From Streptomyces sp. NBC_00287 (GTDB lineage Bacteria > Actinomycetota > Actinomycetes > Streptomycetales > Streptomycetaceae), in the NCBI RefSeq assembly GCF_036173105.1, contig NZ_CP108053.1, positions 62,001 through 126,000 of the forward strand: a DNA stretch of 64,000 nucleotides. Reading direction: 5' to 3'. Shown one piece after another: positions 37,240 to 47,221 of the stretch. The position numbers were made by a program, and so were the translations under genes. The notes under the pieces were generated by a model. The model saw only the letters and a program-made list of their open reading frames with translations. It had not been told where the DNA came from and searched no databases. Every line of letters begins with the position of its first letter. Position 1 is the first letter of the stretch.

Positions 37240-37473
37240 GAGCGTGTTTTTGAACCAACCTCAGCGGACCCTCGTACATGGCTAGGTCGTCATTGCCTTG
37301 CGATCGCGCCAAGGCCGGCTGTTCGGGGCGCTGATCCGTTCAGCCGAGCCAGCCTGGCAAGGCGCCACGACACGCCGAAGGATGCTGCTTGACGGCTGCC
37401 CCAGACGACAGACGGGCATAGCCCAAGGGCTGCCGTACCGGACAGATACGCAGCAGCCCCGTCGGGAGATGCC

Positions 37474-39033
37474 ATGCACACCGCCCCAGAGAGCCACGAG
37501 CGCGCGCCAGGCAGGTGTGCGAACCAAAGACGGAAGCGGTCAGGGCGCGGGCGAGGGGCGTGGTCCGGGGGACGCCGAAGGTGCGGGGTTCGGAAGAGGT
37601 GGCTCCTGCTGTGCGTCTGCCTGATCATGAGTGCCGTCGGCTCCGGCACAGTATCGATGGCCGCTGCCACCAAGCCGTCGGCCCAGCAATGCGACGAGGT
37701 GCCGACCGGCGTCGTCACCAGCAACCACTTTCTGAGGTTCAGGGTGCCGCCCGGGCTCATGCCGGACCCCCAGTTCGATGGGCGTCCGGCGAGGATCCAG
37801 GTGCATCGCGTCCGGCCGGTGTACGCGAACGGCAAATGCCCAGGGGTGACCAACAGGGCCGCGGTGCTGATCCACGGCCGCGCCCAGCCCGGCCCGGCGT
37901 TGTTTGACCTGCGCCACCCCGCCCCGGAAGGCGGCCAGCTCAGCACGCAGGAGGCGCTCGCCCGGGCGGGAATCGACACCTTCGCCCCGACTCTGCTCGG
38001 CTACGGCCGCTCAACGCGGTTCGAGAACGGCCTGGACGATCCCGGGAACGCGAGCCTCAGGCCCTTCAACGCGGACGGCAGCTGTTCCTGGCCTGAGGGG
38101 TGCGACCGCACACATACCCCAGTCTTCCCCCTCGATCAGCAGGGGACGCCGACGCTGCTCTTGACCAATCCGCTCGACGGGCAGCGGCGCCCGCACTCGA
38201 GCAACGTCCGCTTCGCGCGCGTCGACACCTTCGTACGCGACATCCGCCAGGTCATCGACGACGCCATCGCACGGGCACAACCGACGGACGGCAAGGTCAC
38301 CCTGATCGGCTACTCGGCCGGGGGACAGCACATCGCCCGAACCCTGCACAAGCACCCTGACACCGTCGCGAAGGTCAACCGTGCCGTGTTCCTGTCGTCG
38401 CTCTTCGGTTTCCCGACCGAGGAGACACCGCCGCCCGGCGGCTTCGCCACCTTCCCGCTCCATGTGACCACCGCCTCGGACGCGGCCAACACCTGGCAAA
38501 TGCCGCCGCAACGCGAGCCGGCCTGCACCGGACACGTCATCCCAGGCACTCCGGCTCAGCTCGGGACGCAGATGCTGGACCTGGAGACCGTGGGGCGCGA
38601 ATGGGGAGGGGATGACCCCAACAACCCGACCGGCCTCATCCGCTCGCCGGTGTTCTCCAGCTACGGCTGGAACACCACAGTCGCGGGGCAGCTGACCACA
38701 CCCACGCTGGTCATCCACGGCCTCGAAGACACGACCGCACCGCCGGCCAACTCCTCCGCCATCTTCAACAACCTCCCAGCATCGATGACGAACAAGGTGC
38801 TGGTGCAGGTCCAGTGCGCAAGCCACGCGATTGCGCACGAGGGTTGCTCCGACTCGCGCTGCACCCCGGAATCCGGAACACCCTACGGCGGGCGCCCCGG
38901 CGAGCCCTGGGCCGGCCCCCACGCCACGCTCAAAGCGGCACTGATCGAATGGATCAAGAGCGGGACCTTCAACGGCGCTGCGAACGGACAGTTCACCGTC
39001 AACGAAAGCGGCGTGGCCAGCCCCAGCCCGTAG
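37474..39033 (+). CDS. Secreted alpha/beta hydrolase
   Basis: A 519-residue exported protein. The basic head and hydrophobic segment KRWLLLCVCLIMSAVGSG (about 41-58) form a signal sequence. The start at 37474 gives an unusually long head, so a later start is possible. The alpha/beta hydrolase triad is VTLIGYSAGGQHIARTLHKH (nucleophile Ser in GYSAGG), LVIHGLEDTTAPP (acid) and CASHAIAHEG (His). Paired Cys residues (CSWPEGCDRT, CSDSRC) suggest disulfides, fitting secretion. Probably an esterase or peptidase-like hydrolase of unknown substrate. Confidence 0.82.
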   Translation: MHTAPESHERAPGRCANQRRKRSGRGRGAWSGGRRRCGVRKRWLLLCVCLIMSAVGSGTVSMAAATKPSAQQCDEVPTGVVTSNHFLRFRVPPGLMPDPQFDGRPARIQVHRVRPVYANGKCPGVTNRAAVLIHGRAQPGPALFDLRHPAPEGGQLSTQEALARAGIDTFAPTLLGYGRSTRFENGLDDPGNASLRPFNADGSCSWPEGCDRTHTPVFPLDQQGTPTLLLTNPLDGQRRPHSSNVRFARVDTFVRDIRQVIDDAIARAQPTDGKVTLIGYSAGGQHIARTLHKHPDTVAKVNRAVFLSSLFGFPTEETPPPGGFATFPLHVTTASDAANTWQMPPQREPACTGHVIPGTPAQLGTQMLDLETVGREWGGDDPNNPTGLIRSPVFSSYGWNTTVAGQLTTPTLVIHGLEDTTAPPANSSAIFNNLPASMTNKVLVQVQCASHAIAHEGCSDSRCTPESGTPYGGRPGEPWAGPHATLKAALIEWIKSGTFNGAANGQFTVNESGVASPSP

Positions 39034-39099
39034 GGCCACTCCGGACCCTGAGTCCGGCCTGACCCGCGGCCCAGATCGAGCTCGGGTGGTGTGGCAGAG

Positions 39100-39521
39100 C
39101 CTGGAGTTCGTCCGCTGACGCCCAGGAGTTCGGCGAGGGACCGGAGAGTAGCAATGACGCGGACCCGCACCGGATCGCGCTTCTTCCCGTCGGTGCCGGC
39201 ATGCAGGCGGGAAAGCCAGGAACCGTCCGGCAGCCGCACCTGCACCGGCAGCACCCGGTTGGCCGACACCCGCCACAGCAGATGCGCCCCGTCCCCGGTG
39301 AACGCCCGCCACAGCGGGACGCCCAGGAACTCACGGTCGGCCAGGACGAGCATGTCCGGGCCGACGGAGCGGACCAGCCGGGCCGCGAGGGTGAGCTCGC
39401 CTGTCCGGCAGCCACCCAGCTCCGCGTCCAGCACCGCATGACTGCCGCACTTGGCCAGGGCCGCCATCCGCACCTGCAGTCCATCAAGTCCCCACGGCAA
39501 GCGCACCCAGTTCCGGAACAA
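39100..39521 (-). pseudogene. IS4-family transposase fragment
   Basis: The minus frame reads DGLQVRMAALAKCGSHAVLD, then LGGCRTGELTLAARLVRSVG, MLVLADREFLGVPLWRAFTG and VRLPDGSWLSRLHAGTDGKK. This is the middle of a Streptomyces IS4-type transposase. Both ends are missing, and the frame degenerates after about 39110. Confidence 0.75.
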
Positions 39522-39592
39522 AGATCAACCGCTCCCGGACTGCCGGACGCAGTACAGGGAAGCGAGTTGAAAACACCTACTCAGCTTGTTCC

Positions 39593-40249
39593 TCAACCTG
39601 AGCGCAGTCGGGCGCGCAGGACTGCCGCACCGTCCCCCTCAAGGTCTTCGCAGGCCGCCGCGCGGCCTGCCATCCCCATCACCAGCGAGAGGGTCGGCCC
39701 CCGGAGCAGATCCCCCGAGCCGGTGCTGAACGGTCCGTCAGTGGCCTCGACCCGCAAGCCCGCGATTGCAGTGTTGCTCGCGACGGTGAAATCGCGGCTG
39801 GCGAAGAACCGGGCCACGGCGGTCGTCGTGGCCACCGGAGGTGTCCGCACAAGACCCAATGGCCGACGGATGTCCTCGCTGTGGACGACTATTTCGCCCA
39901 GCCAGGCCGCAGTATGTCCTGTCGGTCCGGCAGGCCCGGCGACAACATCGCGAAATCGCCGCAAGGTCTCTTCAGGTGTAGCACCAAGGTACTTTGCGAG
40001 TCGTCGGTCGTTGTGCAGATCGGAGTCGAACCGAGCGGCCAGCATGCTCAGCAGCCAGCGCCACATCCTCGTGCTGGCACCTGCAGTCAGATGGGCTACG
40101 ACCTCCTCCACGGTCCAGCGTTCACACAGTGATGCTTTCGCCCACTGGGCCTCGCTGAGCCGGGTGAGGTCTTGAGCGAGCGCGGACCGCTCGACGTGGA
40201 TCGCCCTTTCCAGAGCTTCCCGGGTGTCCAGAACATGTGGTTCAGCCAT
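39593..40249 (-). CDS. Maleylpyruvate isomerase-family protein (DinB-like)
   Basis: A 218-residue protein of the mycothiol-dependent maleylpyruvate isomerase family. The N-terminal four-helix DinB domain holds LCERWTVEEVVAHLTAGAS (metal-ligand His in VAHL), and GHTAAWLGEIVVHSEDIRRP gives the other His residues. In actinobacteria such proteins use mycothiol or act as thiol-linked detoxification enzymes. The exact reaction here is unknown. It stands alone between IS fragments. Confidence 0.8.
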   Translation of the reverse strand: MAEPHVLDTREALERAIHVERSALAQDLTRLSEAQWAKASLCERWTVEEVVAHLTAGASTRMWRWLLSMLAARFDSDLHNDRRLAKYLGATPEETLRRFRDVVAGPAGPTGHTAAWLGEIVVHSEDIRRPLGLVRTPPVATTTAVARFFASRDFTVASNTAIAGLRVEATDGPFSTGSGDLLRGPTLSLVMGMAGRAAACEDLEGDGAAVLRARLRSG

Positions 40250-40418
40250 AGGGCAGCCTCCAGAGATCGGGTGTCCTCCATCAGACTCCTATCGCCGCCC
40301 AAACTCATCGACTGCACCGCGTAGCGAGCCCAATTCGACCTTCTAGTGTCGAAACGGTTCTCGAACTAAGCCGCTCACCTGGGCATTCTCCTGCCGCTGA
40401 GGCGGCCTTCGTCTGATC

Positions 40419-40905
40419 ATGTACTCCGACCAAAGTGCACTGAACGAGACGAAGGTCGTGAGTGTGGGTCTGGTGCCTGACGCCGCGGCAGGAGAAGCGT
40501 CCCGCTTCCGGGACGAGTTATACGCGTGTCTGACCCGACGTGGCGACGAGCTGTTCGAGCGGGCGGATGCGGTGCTGTGTGCGCCCGGTGCGGCGCACTC
40601 GGCGGTCGAGCTGACGCTCCTGCCCGAGCACCGCCGCGGGCACGGTGCGATGTACGACGGCCTCAGCCAGGACCGGATCAACTCTGACCGAATACGGTCG
40701 CTGCCGGCCAGCCTGCCGCTGCCCCGGTTCCCGGACGCGGGCGCCTGGTCCTGGCCGTCGACGTCTCTCCGTGGCTGCGGCCGGACGCGCCGTGGTCTCG
40801 ATGCACTCCAGGCTCCTCCGGCACCGGGGGCGGGCGCCGTCCAGCCAGACGCGGAGGATGCGGTCGGTGACCGTCAGCCCGGCCGCTGGCTCCGTAACTG
40901 ACGGG
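40419..40905 (+). pseudogene. Transposase fragment, NF041680 type
   Basis: The N-terminal 110 codons read EASRFRDELYACLTRRGDEL, ELTLLPEHRRGHGAMYDGLS and LPASLPLPRFPD. A frameshift near 40740 then leads to GRLVLAVDVSPWLRPDAPWS in another frame, after which the gene is truncated. It is related to the second fragment at 52323-52510. A 23-base copy of the repeat found at 26884 and 29104 follows at 40908-40930 and is likely the element's end. Confidence 0.7.
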
Positions 40906-40907
40906 CG

Positions 40908-40930
40908 GGTTCTGGCACAGATCTTGGGGA
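40908..40930 (+). repeat. 23-bp copy of the IS-end repeat
   Basis: Starts GGTTCTGGCACAGATCTTGG and diverges after GGGGA from the 29-bp copies at 26884-26912 and 29104-29132. The divergence point probably marks the element boundary. Confidence 0.65.
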
Positions 40931-41240
40931 TCACTGGCTCAGAGACGAGCTGCGCGAGCCCTTCCGGCTCATCGAACCCAGCGACATCGCCTACGCCGAG
41001 GCGTGCTCCCGGTTCGAGTTCCTGGCGTCCATGACCGCCATGGACTCGGAGAACAAGGACTTCGCCTTCCCATGGGCAGGTGAGTTCTTCTTGGACTCCC
41101 ACTGGGGCTACGACGACGCCGGTCTTGCCGCCACCATCAAACGGGAGCTCAGCGAATCATGGCCGCTCCTGCGGGCCGGCGCCTTGGCGGCGACCTCGCA
41201 CGAGCAGAGGCCGCCCACGCTGCAGTCACCGACTGGCTAG
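40931..41240 (+). pseudogene. 5'-truncated gene of unknown function
   Basis: Directly after the IS end, an open frame without a start reads HWLRDELREPFRLIEPSDIA, EACSRFEFLASMTAMDSENK and EFFLDSHWGYDDAGLAATIK, ending at 41240. The acidic, non-repetitive composition is that of a real protein. It looks like the C-terminal half of a host gene cut by the insertion. No family is recognised. Confidence 0.55.
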
Positions 41241-41329
41241 CCACCAAAGCAAGACCGTGGTAACCGGCACCAGTGCCCGCCCAGGCCACCAACACCTTCA
41301 GGGCGGCCTGGGCCCGCCCAACAAAGACC

Positions 41330-41700
41330 CCCCGCCCCGGAGTTGACGGCCCATCCGGCCCCACACTGCGGGCGGTGCGGTATCTGCCGCGCCAGCAGCG
41401 GGTCTGCCTGCGGCACGGGCGCTGGCTGCTGGACGCAGATGCCGACGAGCCGCTGGAACACCTCGATCTGCGCCTGCTGCCGGAAGTGGTGGCCGCGCAG
41501 CGGCGGTGGCCGGGCGTGGCACGGCGTGCGGTGCGCGCAGGGGTGGAGCCGCAGCAGGCGTTCACGCTGGCGCACGCGGTGGTGGCCCGCTGGTGGGAGC
41601 AGGCCCGAACTCGCCGCCTCGGCAGGGGCGTTGGCCGATCTCTTCCACAAACCCGCCTCCAGGAACAGTTCGACCAGGTGGGCCGGCAGCTACTGCTCAC
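41330..41700 (+). pseudogene. TniQ-like zinc-finger gene fragment
   Basis: The plus frame reads VRYLPRQQRVCLRHGRWLLD, PLEHLDLRLLPEVVAAQRRW and RRAVRAGVEPQQAFTLAHAV. This resembles the N-terminal DNA-binding region of TniQ-like proteins found with Tn7-type or other actinobacterial transposition genes. No start or matching C-terminus is present. Family assignment is tentative. Confidence 0.4.
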
Positions 41701-42016
41701 CATCGGCCTCGAGCTGACACGCCACCGCACAGCCCAGGGCCCAGAGCCCAGAGCGATCCCATCCGGCACTTCGACGGCGTGCTCCCGCGTGATGTCACCG
41801 GGGAGGCGATCAGCACCGGGGAAGGTGGTGGTGTGGAATGCCCCTCCCGCTGAGCAGTGTGACCGTTACCGAGACCGCTTCCACCTGGCTCTGTCCATGA
41901 GAAGGGACAGCACTTCGACAGTGGTCCGGGAGGTGTCCGGCCGTCGGCGCCGACGCGGAATGTGCACGGGTCCGGGCAGCACCGGGCCTTCCTCGCGGGC
42001 CGCGCGCGGCGTGCTC

Positions 42017-42997
42017 TCAGCGCCAGTCGTCGATCACGTAGGCGTCGGGGTGGCTGTAGCCGGGTTCGTTGGGCCTGTGCATGGCCACGCCCTGCAGCCA
42101 GGTGCGGAAACCGCGGTCGGCCATGCGCCGGTAGGCATCCTGGCGGGCCAGGTTCACTCCGGCGTCCAGTTGCCCAAGGCCGCGCTCGGCGGCGAGCCGC
42201 TCGCACGCGGTGAGCAGTCGTTCGAACCGGTCGGCCGCCTGAGGGCCAGGGCGCACGGCGCCGAATTTGACGAAGCACACGTCGTCTCCGGCCTCTGACC
42301 CGGCTCCGCAGTGGCAGACGGCCAGGCCATCGAGCTCGGAGCCGGCCCCCTGAAGCAGCATGGTGTCACCGAGTCCCTGCGCGTGCGTGGCCACGATCTC
42401 GCGTTCCACGCTCAGGCCCTCGTACACGGCCCCGGTCAGTGTGCGGCCAAGGCTGAGGGCGCCGGGCCGCTCGGCGGCGGGAAGCTCGCCGTACAGTACC
42501 CGGCCGGGGACCGCGGCACCGTCTGCGACCTGCTTCTTCATGATGGCTGTGAGGAATCGGGGCCAGAAACCGTACCGGCGGTAGAGCTCAACATGCTTGG
42601 GACTCTCCGCAAAGGTGAACAGGCCCAGATGCCGGTTGTTCCAGGTCTCGAAGCAGTCCATGACCGGCTCCATCAGGCGCCTGCCGATGCCCTGGTCCCA
42701 CAGGTCCGGACGCACGGTCAGCGGGCCGAAGTACCCGACGCTGCCCCAGTTGACGGCAAAGTTCGATCCGGCGACTTCACCGTCGACCGTCGCTGCGAAG
42801 GCCGCCCGTGGATCAGCCGCCCAGCGGGTGCGGACGTAGTCGGCACTGCCGAAGAATGTCTTCGGCTCGGGAGCCCCGAAGAACGTCCCGAAGGCGACCC
42901 TGAAGACCTCATCAGCCCGATCCAGGTCCGCCTCACCCAGCGGGCGGACCGACACAGCGCCCGCGCCACCCTTGCGCTCCCCTGCCGGTGGGATCAT
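42017..42997 (-). CDS. GNAT-family N-acetyltransferase
   Basis: A 326-residue acetyltransferase. The GNAT core is in the N-terminal half: VSVRPLGEADLDRADEVFRV, GPLTVRPDLWDQGIGRRLME (acetyl-CoA loop, Q/RxxGxG/A form DQGIGR) and ELYRRYGFWPRF. The C-terminal 150 residues form a second, poorly conserved GNAT-like half (ACERLAAERGLGQLDAGVNL, ending AYVIDDWR). Substrate unknown. Its start overlaps the tail of the aldo/keto reductase pseudogene. Confidence 0.85.
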   Translation of the reverse strand: MIPPAGERKGGAGAVSVRPLGEADLDRADEVFRVAFGTFFGAPEPKTFFGSADYVRTRWAADPRAAFAATVDGEVAGSNFAVNWGSVGYFGPLTVRPDLWDQGIGRRLMEPVMDCFETWNNRHLGLFTFAESPKHVELYRRYGFWPRFLTAIMKKQVADGAAVPGRVLYGELPAAERPGALSLGRTLTGAVYEGLSVEREIVATHAQGLGDTMLLQGAGSELDGLAVCHCGAGSEAGDDVCFVKFGAVRPGPQAADRFERLLTACERLAAERGLGQLDAGVNLARQDAYRRMADRGFRTWLQGVAMHRPNEPGYSHPDAYVIDDWR

Positions 42998-43974
42998 CGC
43001 TTGCTCCTTCCCGACCCCCTTGTTTCATCGCACCACGGGCATGCGCCGCAAGCGAGGCGAAACATCCACCGAGGCCCAGGGATGTCTCGGCGCTCTGCGC
43101 GATCCGAACGCCGACGAAGGTCACGAAGCCCTGTGCCGGCTCCGGCAGACGGTCGAGGCGGTCGTGATGGTCCCGGGTCAGGTGGAGGTGTTCCGCGGCG
43201 AGATTCTCCTCCAGCTGGCCGATCCGGACGGTGCCCGGGATCGGGAGGACGACCGGTGAGTGGCCCAGGAGCCAGCCGAGCGCCACCTGCGTGGGGGTGG
43301 CGCCGGCCTCGGCCGCCACAGCGGCGACCTCGGCGCTCGCCCCCGACTCCCCCCAGGCGACAGGGCGCCGCGGCCAGAACGCGATCCCGGCCGCCTCGCA
43401 GGCCGCGAGTACCAGCTCGTGCTCGCGGCCTGGCAGGCTCTACCGGTTCTGCACGCGCGCAATGCCGACGATCCGCCGTGCCCCATCGAGTTCGCCGACC
43501 GTGACCTCGGACAGCCCGATCCGGCCGATCCTGCCCTCGGCCCGCAGCTGACGCAGCGTGCCGAGCTGGTCGGCGAACGGCGTCCGCGAATCGATACGGT
43601 GCAGCTGAAGCAGCTCGATCCGCCCGACGCGCAGCCGCCGCAGCGCCTGCTCGACCTGATCGCGCACAATGGCCGGCCGCCGCCCGTCGAGCTTCCACCC
43701 ACCCAAGCGGGCCCGATCGGGCAACGCCGACCTTGGTAGTGATCAGCAGTCCCTCCGGGTAGGGGTGCAGGGCCTCAGCCAGGAGCTCCTCGTTGGCTCC
43801 CCCGCCATACAGATACGCGGTATCGATCAACGTGATGCCCAGCTCGACAGCCCGCCGGGCAACCGAGACAGACCTCTCACGGGCCCAACCCGGCCCCGTC
43901 GGCACATGCATGGCCCCGAACCCGAGCCGCCGCACCCTCGGATCCCCGCCGATACGAAACGTATCCGAAGTCAC
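42933..43974 (-). pseudogene. Aldo/keto reductase with one frameshift and one nonsense codon
   Basis: It starts at GTG 43974 with VTSDTFRIGGDPRVRRLGFG and LIDTAYLYGGGANEELLAEA, the Asp/Tyr part of the aldo/keto reductase active site. Around 43690-43720 the reading switches frame to IVRDQVEQALRRLRVGRIEL and LLQLHRIDSRTPFADQ (active His). A TAG at 43440-43442 replaces the conserved Tyr codon in the QNRYS motif. The frame then continues with HELVLAACEAAGIAF and ALGWLLGHSPVVLPIPGT. So the gene has two lesions and is inactive unless both are sequencing errors. Confidence 0.8.
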
Positions 43975-44205
43975 GCGCCGTCTTCCCCCATCCTCAAGAG
44001 GCAACGCCAACAGCGCAGTTCGCCCGACGTCGGCCCACCACACGGGTCGGTCACTGGCCGCAACAACAGCTACCTGACCGAAGAGACAGGCCCTCACACC
44101 CCCACACACTCCACCTGGGACGCAACACACGCCAGGCTCCTCACGGCCAGAACAGGCAACCTGGAGCCGGCAGGCCCGGCATTCCTCACGCAGCACGCCG
44201 CAGGG

Positions 44206-44296
44206 CTGCCCTGCGCGCACCCGGCCGGCGGGGCAGGCGCAGCACGTCATGCAGGGGTGCCCAAGGCTGCCCAGTTGTCCAGGCGGTCACGGCCGA
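44206..44296. repeat. Diverged dispersed repeat, copy 2
   Basis: Related to 2327-2437 with the same order of conserved blocks. It lies in the noncoding stretch before the reductase gene. Confidence 0.5.
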
Positions 44297-44668
44297 CCCC
44301 GTACACCCGGTGCCGTCCGCCCCAGGCCCTGGCGTCGCGGGGAAAGGAGCTGTCCAAGACCCCCACAGCCGCCGTACCGAAACGCGTGGCCCCAGGAACA
44401 GGAAGTGAGCCCACTACGTGATCTCACAGCTACTGCTCCGAGAGGGAAGGTTCACCAGCTGGCTGCGGGAACAGCCGGATGGGCGGTGACGACCACGGCG
44501 ATGTGGGGCGCCGTGGACCGCCTCGGCCACCTCGATGCCGTCCGCGTCCGCCACGGCCACACCGCCAACAAAACCGCTTCCTGACGCGCCCCGGAAAAAG
44601 GCTGCGGACCGCTGTCGATCCGGCCACGTCCCGTTCGACGTCATGATGTGCGGCACCCCCGCCACACG
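44297..44668. other. Gap without a supported gene
   Basis: About 370 bp of intergenic DNA before the DHFR-like gene. No convincing open frame, and no promoter motif that I would commit to. Confidence 0.4.
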
Positions 44669-45343
44669 ATGACGCGACCAAACCTGACGAGGAAACACGT
44701 GGATCAACTGCTGAGAGTCATGAACTTCAACGTCTCGAGTGACGGAATCGGTGCCGGTGACCACCAGAGTCTCGAGCGGCCGTTCGGCCATGACCATCCG
44801 GAGAGGCTGTTCGCCTGGGCCGGCGCGACGGCGAGCTGGCCCATGCGCACGGATCCCGCAGGAAGCCGGGGCCTCGATGACTACTTCACGCGAGACTTCG
44901 CACGCAACATCGGTGCCGAGATCATGGGCCGCAACAAGTTCGGGCCCCAGCGCGGGCCCTGGCCCGACCATCAGTGGCGGGGCTGGTGGGGGGCCGAGCC
45001 CCCGTTCCGCACACCGGTGTTCGTCATGACCCACCACCCCCGCCCGTCGTTCACGCTCAGCGACACCACGTTCCACTTTGTCGACGGCGACCCGGCCACC
45101 GTCCTCGAACGGGCGCGGGAAGCGGCGCAGGGCAAGGACATCCGACTCGGCGGCGGGGTCACCACCATCCGGCAGTTCCTCGACGCCGACCTCGTCGACA
45201 CCATGCACGTGGCCGTCTCGCCGGTAAAGCTCGGGTCCGGACTACAACTCTGGAAATCCCCCGACGAGCTCCTCGACCGATACCACCTGGACGTCGTGCC
45301 CAGCCCGAGCGGCGTGACACACCACCTGTTCTGGCGAAGATGA
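44669..45343 (+). CDS. Dihydrofolate reductase-like (RibD C-terminal) protein
   Basis: A 224-residue protein of the RibD/DHFR-fold family. LLRVMNFNVSSDGIGAGDHQ starts the fold. AEIMGRNKFGPQRGPWPD is the NADPH-binding MGRxxxGP block, and GKDIRLGGGVTTIRQFLDAD carries the second GGG dinucleotide motif. Starts at 44648, 44669 and 44720 are all in frame. Family members in actinobacteria reduce unknown substrates or act as deaminase-reductases in riboflavin-like chemistry. It is alone between pseudogenes. Confidence 0.82.
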   Translation: MTRPNLTRKHVDQLLRVMNFNVSSDGIGAGDHQSLERPFGHDHPERLFAWAGATASWPMRTDPAGSRGLDDYFTRDFARNIGAEIMGRNKFGPQRGPWPDHQWRGWWGAEPPFRTPVFVMTHHPRPSFTLSDTTFHFVDGDPATVLERAREAAQGKDIRLGGGVTTIRQFLDADLVDTMHVAVSPVKLGSGLQLWKSPDELLDRYHLDVVPSPSGVTHHLFWRR

Positions 45344-45466
45344 CATACGGCCCACCCGCGTCCAGGACCGCGACCGCGAGCAAGCGCCCCCCAGGGCTTC
45401 GGCGTCATCGCGTGACGTCCGCTTCGTGATCATGTAAGTCCGAGGAGGACAAGCGGCCGGCCGACG

Positions 45467-46083
45467 TCACCGGCGTTGCGCCTCAAGCCGGCGGCAATGC
45501 CGCTCTTTGGTCTCCAGCCAAGGCTGCAGGCAGGTGATCTCGTTGGTCATCTCGCCAACGTCGAGTTGAGCCAGGACCAGGCCGCAGAGATGGCCGCAGG
45601 CTGCCAGTAGATGAATCCTGCGGCCCGTGGCCCTGGCCGCTCCGCGCAGGATCTTGCCGTCGACCGCCACTGCGTGCAGCCGACCGTCGCCCACCACGCC
45701 GGTCGGCCGGCCAGCGGCCCACCACCCCATCCAACACATCGCTGTCGACGCGACCCCGGCAGCCCACGCACCCTCCCCTCCCCCGGCAGGCACCGCTTCG
45801 GGAACAGCGGATCGGGCCGTACGCCGCAACCCTCCAGGACACACGGCCGGGCGCCGGTGATCCACTCACGCACCGCCGACAGGAAGGCCGCTCGGCCCAG
45901 AACCGCGCACGCGGTCAGCGCAAGCATGACGACCCGAGCGTGCCGTACACCGCGCGGATCGCGAGTGTCGGGCACCTCGGCCAGACACTCCAGCAGGCCC
46001 GGGATCTGACCGGGTGCGACCCCGGGATGCTCGCGGAGTTGGTCAAAGGCAAGCGGGATCGGCGATGACACGTCCGCAGGCAC
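45467..46083 (-). pseudogene. ISAs1-family transposase, frameshifted 5' part
   Basis: The first about 90 codons read IPGLLECLAEVPDTRDPRGV and [20 protein letters not shown], typical of the ISAs1 N-terminus. The catalytic part continues in another frame with [20 protein letters not shown] and [13 protein letters not shown]. The remaining C-terminal third is missing. It lies immediately downstream of the small XRE gene. Confidence 0.75.
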
Positions 46084-46086
46084 GGT

Positions 46087-46308
46087 TCATTCGCCCGCGG
46101 TGTCCTCGGCCTCCCAGCGAAGCAGGTCGCCTGGCTGGCACTTGAGCACCTCGCAGAGCGCGGCGAGCGTCGCAAAGCGCACCGCCTTGGCGCGGCCGTT
46201 CTTGAGTACCGCCAGGTTGGCTGGAGTGATCCCCACGCGGTCCGCGAGTTCGCCCACGGACATCTTCCTCCTGGCCAGCATCACGTCGATGTCGACGGCG
46301 ATCGGCAT
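46087..46308 (-). CDS. Small Cro/C1-type HTH regulator
   Basis: A 73-residue protein starting at ATG 46308. Nearly the whole chain is one HTH domain: MLARRKMSVGELADRVGITP, then NLAVLKNGRAKAVRFATLAA and CEVLKCQPGDLLRW, the YozG/Cro type. The start overlaps the stop of the DUF2975 gene by one base. This pairing (small membrane protein plus HTH) is widespread, and the HTH protein probably represses its own operon. Confidence 0.88.
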   Translation of the reverse strand: MPIAVDIDVMLARRKMSVGELADRVGITPANLAVLKNGRAKAVRFATLAALCEVLKCQPGDLLRWEAEDTAGE

Positions 46309-46799
46309 CAGATCACCTCGTCCAACTCGGCCTGCATCTGCGCCGCTTCGACGTCGCGGGCGACGGCCTGGGCGAGCAGCATCCGCAACACGAGCACGAT
46401 GAGCGCAACCCCCAGAATGGCCACGCCAACCCCGCCCATGATGAGGGTGACGCCCGGATCCTCCCGCTGGCCCGGCGCATTGACGGCCGTGACCGCGAAC
46501 CACACGAGAGCAGCCGCCACGATCGCGCCGATCATGACGTCCACGTACCGGAAGGCGGCGTGGGAGAACACGGTTCCGCATCGCACCATCGTCACCAGCC
46601 GCCATACACAGACCAGGGCGACCTGGACCGTCCCGATGCCCAGGACCGTAATCACGCGCAACGGAGTCAGCGGGAGCGACCCGTCCTCCGGATCACTCCC
46701 GCTGACCAGCGCCCACACCATCAATGCCTGCACGAACACGGTACCGACGAACACCACCACAAGCACGACACGCAGCACGCGCACTGCCAGCATTCCCAT
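46308..46799 (-). CDS. DUF2975 membrane protein
   Basis: A 163-residue, four-helix membrane protein: VLRVVLVVVFVGTVFVQALM, VITVLGIGTVQVALVCVWRL, VDVMIGAIVAAALVWFAVTA and LIMGGVGVAILGVALIVLVL. It ends with a short acidic tail (EAAQMQAELDEVI). DUF2975 proteins are always small membrane proteins next to a Cro/C1 regulator, as here. Function unknown. Confidence 0.87.
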   Translation of the reverse strand: MGMLAVRVLRVVLVVVFVGTVFVQALMVWALVSGSDPEDGSLPLTPLRVITVLGIGTVQVALVCVWRLVTMVRCGTVFSHAAFRYVDVMIGAIVAAALVWFAVTAVNAPGQREDPGVTLIMGGVGVAILGVALIVLVLRMLLAQAVARDVEAAQMQAELDEVI

Positions 46800-47221
46800 A
46801 ACCCATCCCTCCATCGAAACACGATGGGAACCTATCGAATCTCGATAGGTGAAGCAAGGACTGGGACAGAGGGCGGGGCAGCGGCTTCGCATCGTGGTGG
46901 GAGGCCGCTGCCCCCATTGGCAGGGCGTGCACGCGAAGGTTCCTGACCTTGCCGAAGCCAGCCCCGCTCGGCCACAAATCGGACACCATACGGCTACGCC
47001 GAAACCTTGCTCCACCGGGCACAGCGCCAACAGGCGAAGCGCTCTGGGCGCCGCGCAGCAATCACGGACCGTCCTGGCCGGCAGCCGTCCAGTACCGCCA
47101 CAGCCTCCCCAAAGTCCCGGCGAACACCTCACACGGCACCTGCGACACAGCCGCAGAGCGCCCATCCCCCACGGCTGCACCCGACCCCACAACCCAGGCG
47201 CCATCACCAAACGCTCCGCCT
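46800..47221. other. Gap without a supported gene
   Basis: About 420 bp upstream of the DUF2975 gene, containing its promoter. A CTATCGAATCTCGATAG palindrome at about 46831-46849 sits just before the gene and could be the operator of the partner HTH protein. No coding gene seen. Confidence 0.4.
46831..46849. promoter_or_regulatory. Candidate operator palindrome for the HTH/DUF2975 pair
   Basis: CTATCGAATCTCGATAG contains the inverted halves CTATCGA and TCGATAG. It lies within 50 bp upstream of the DUF2975 start, the place expected for an autoregulatory site. Confidence 0.5.
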
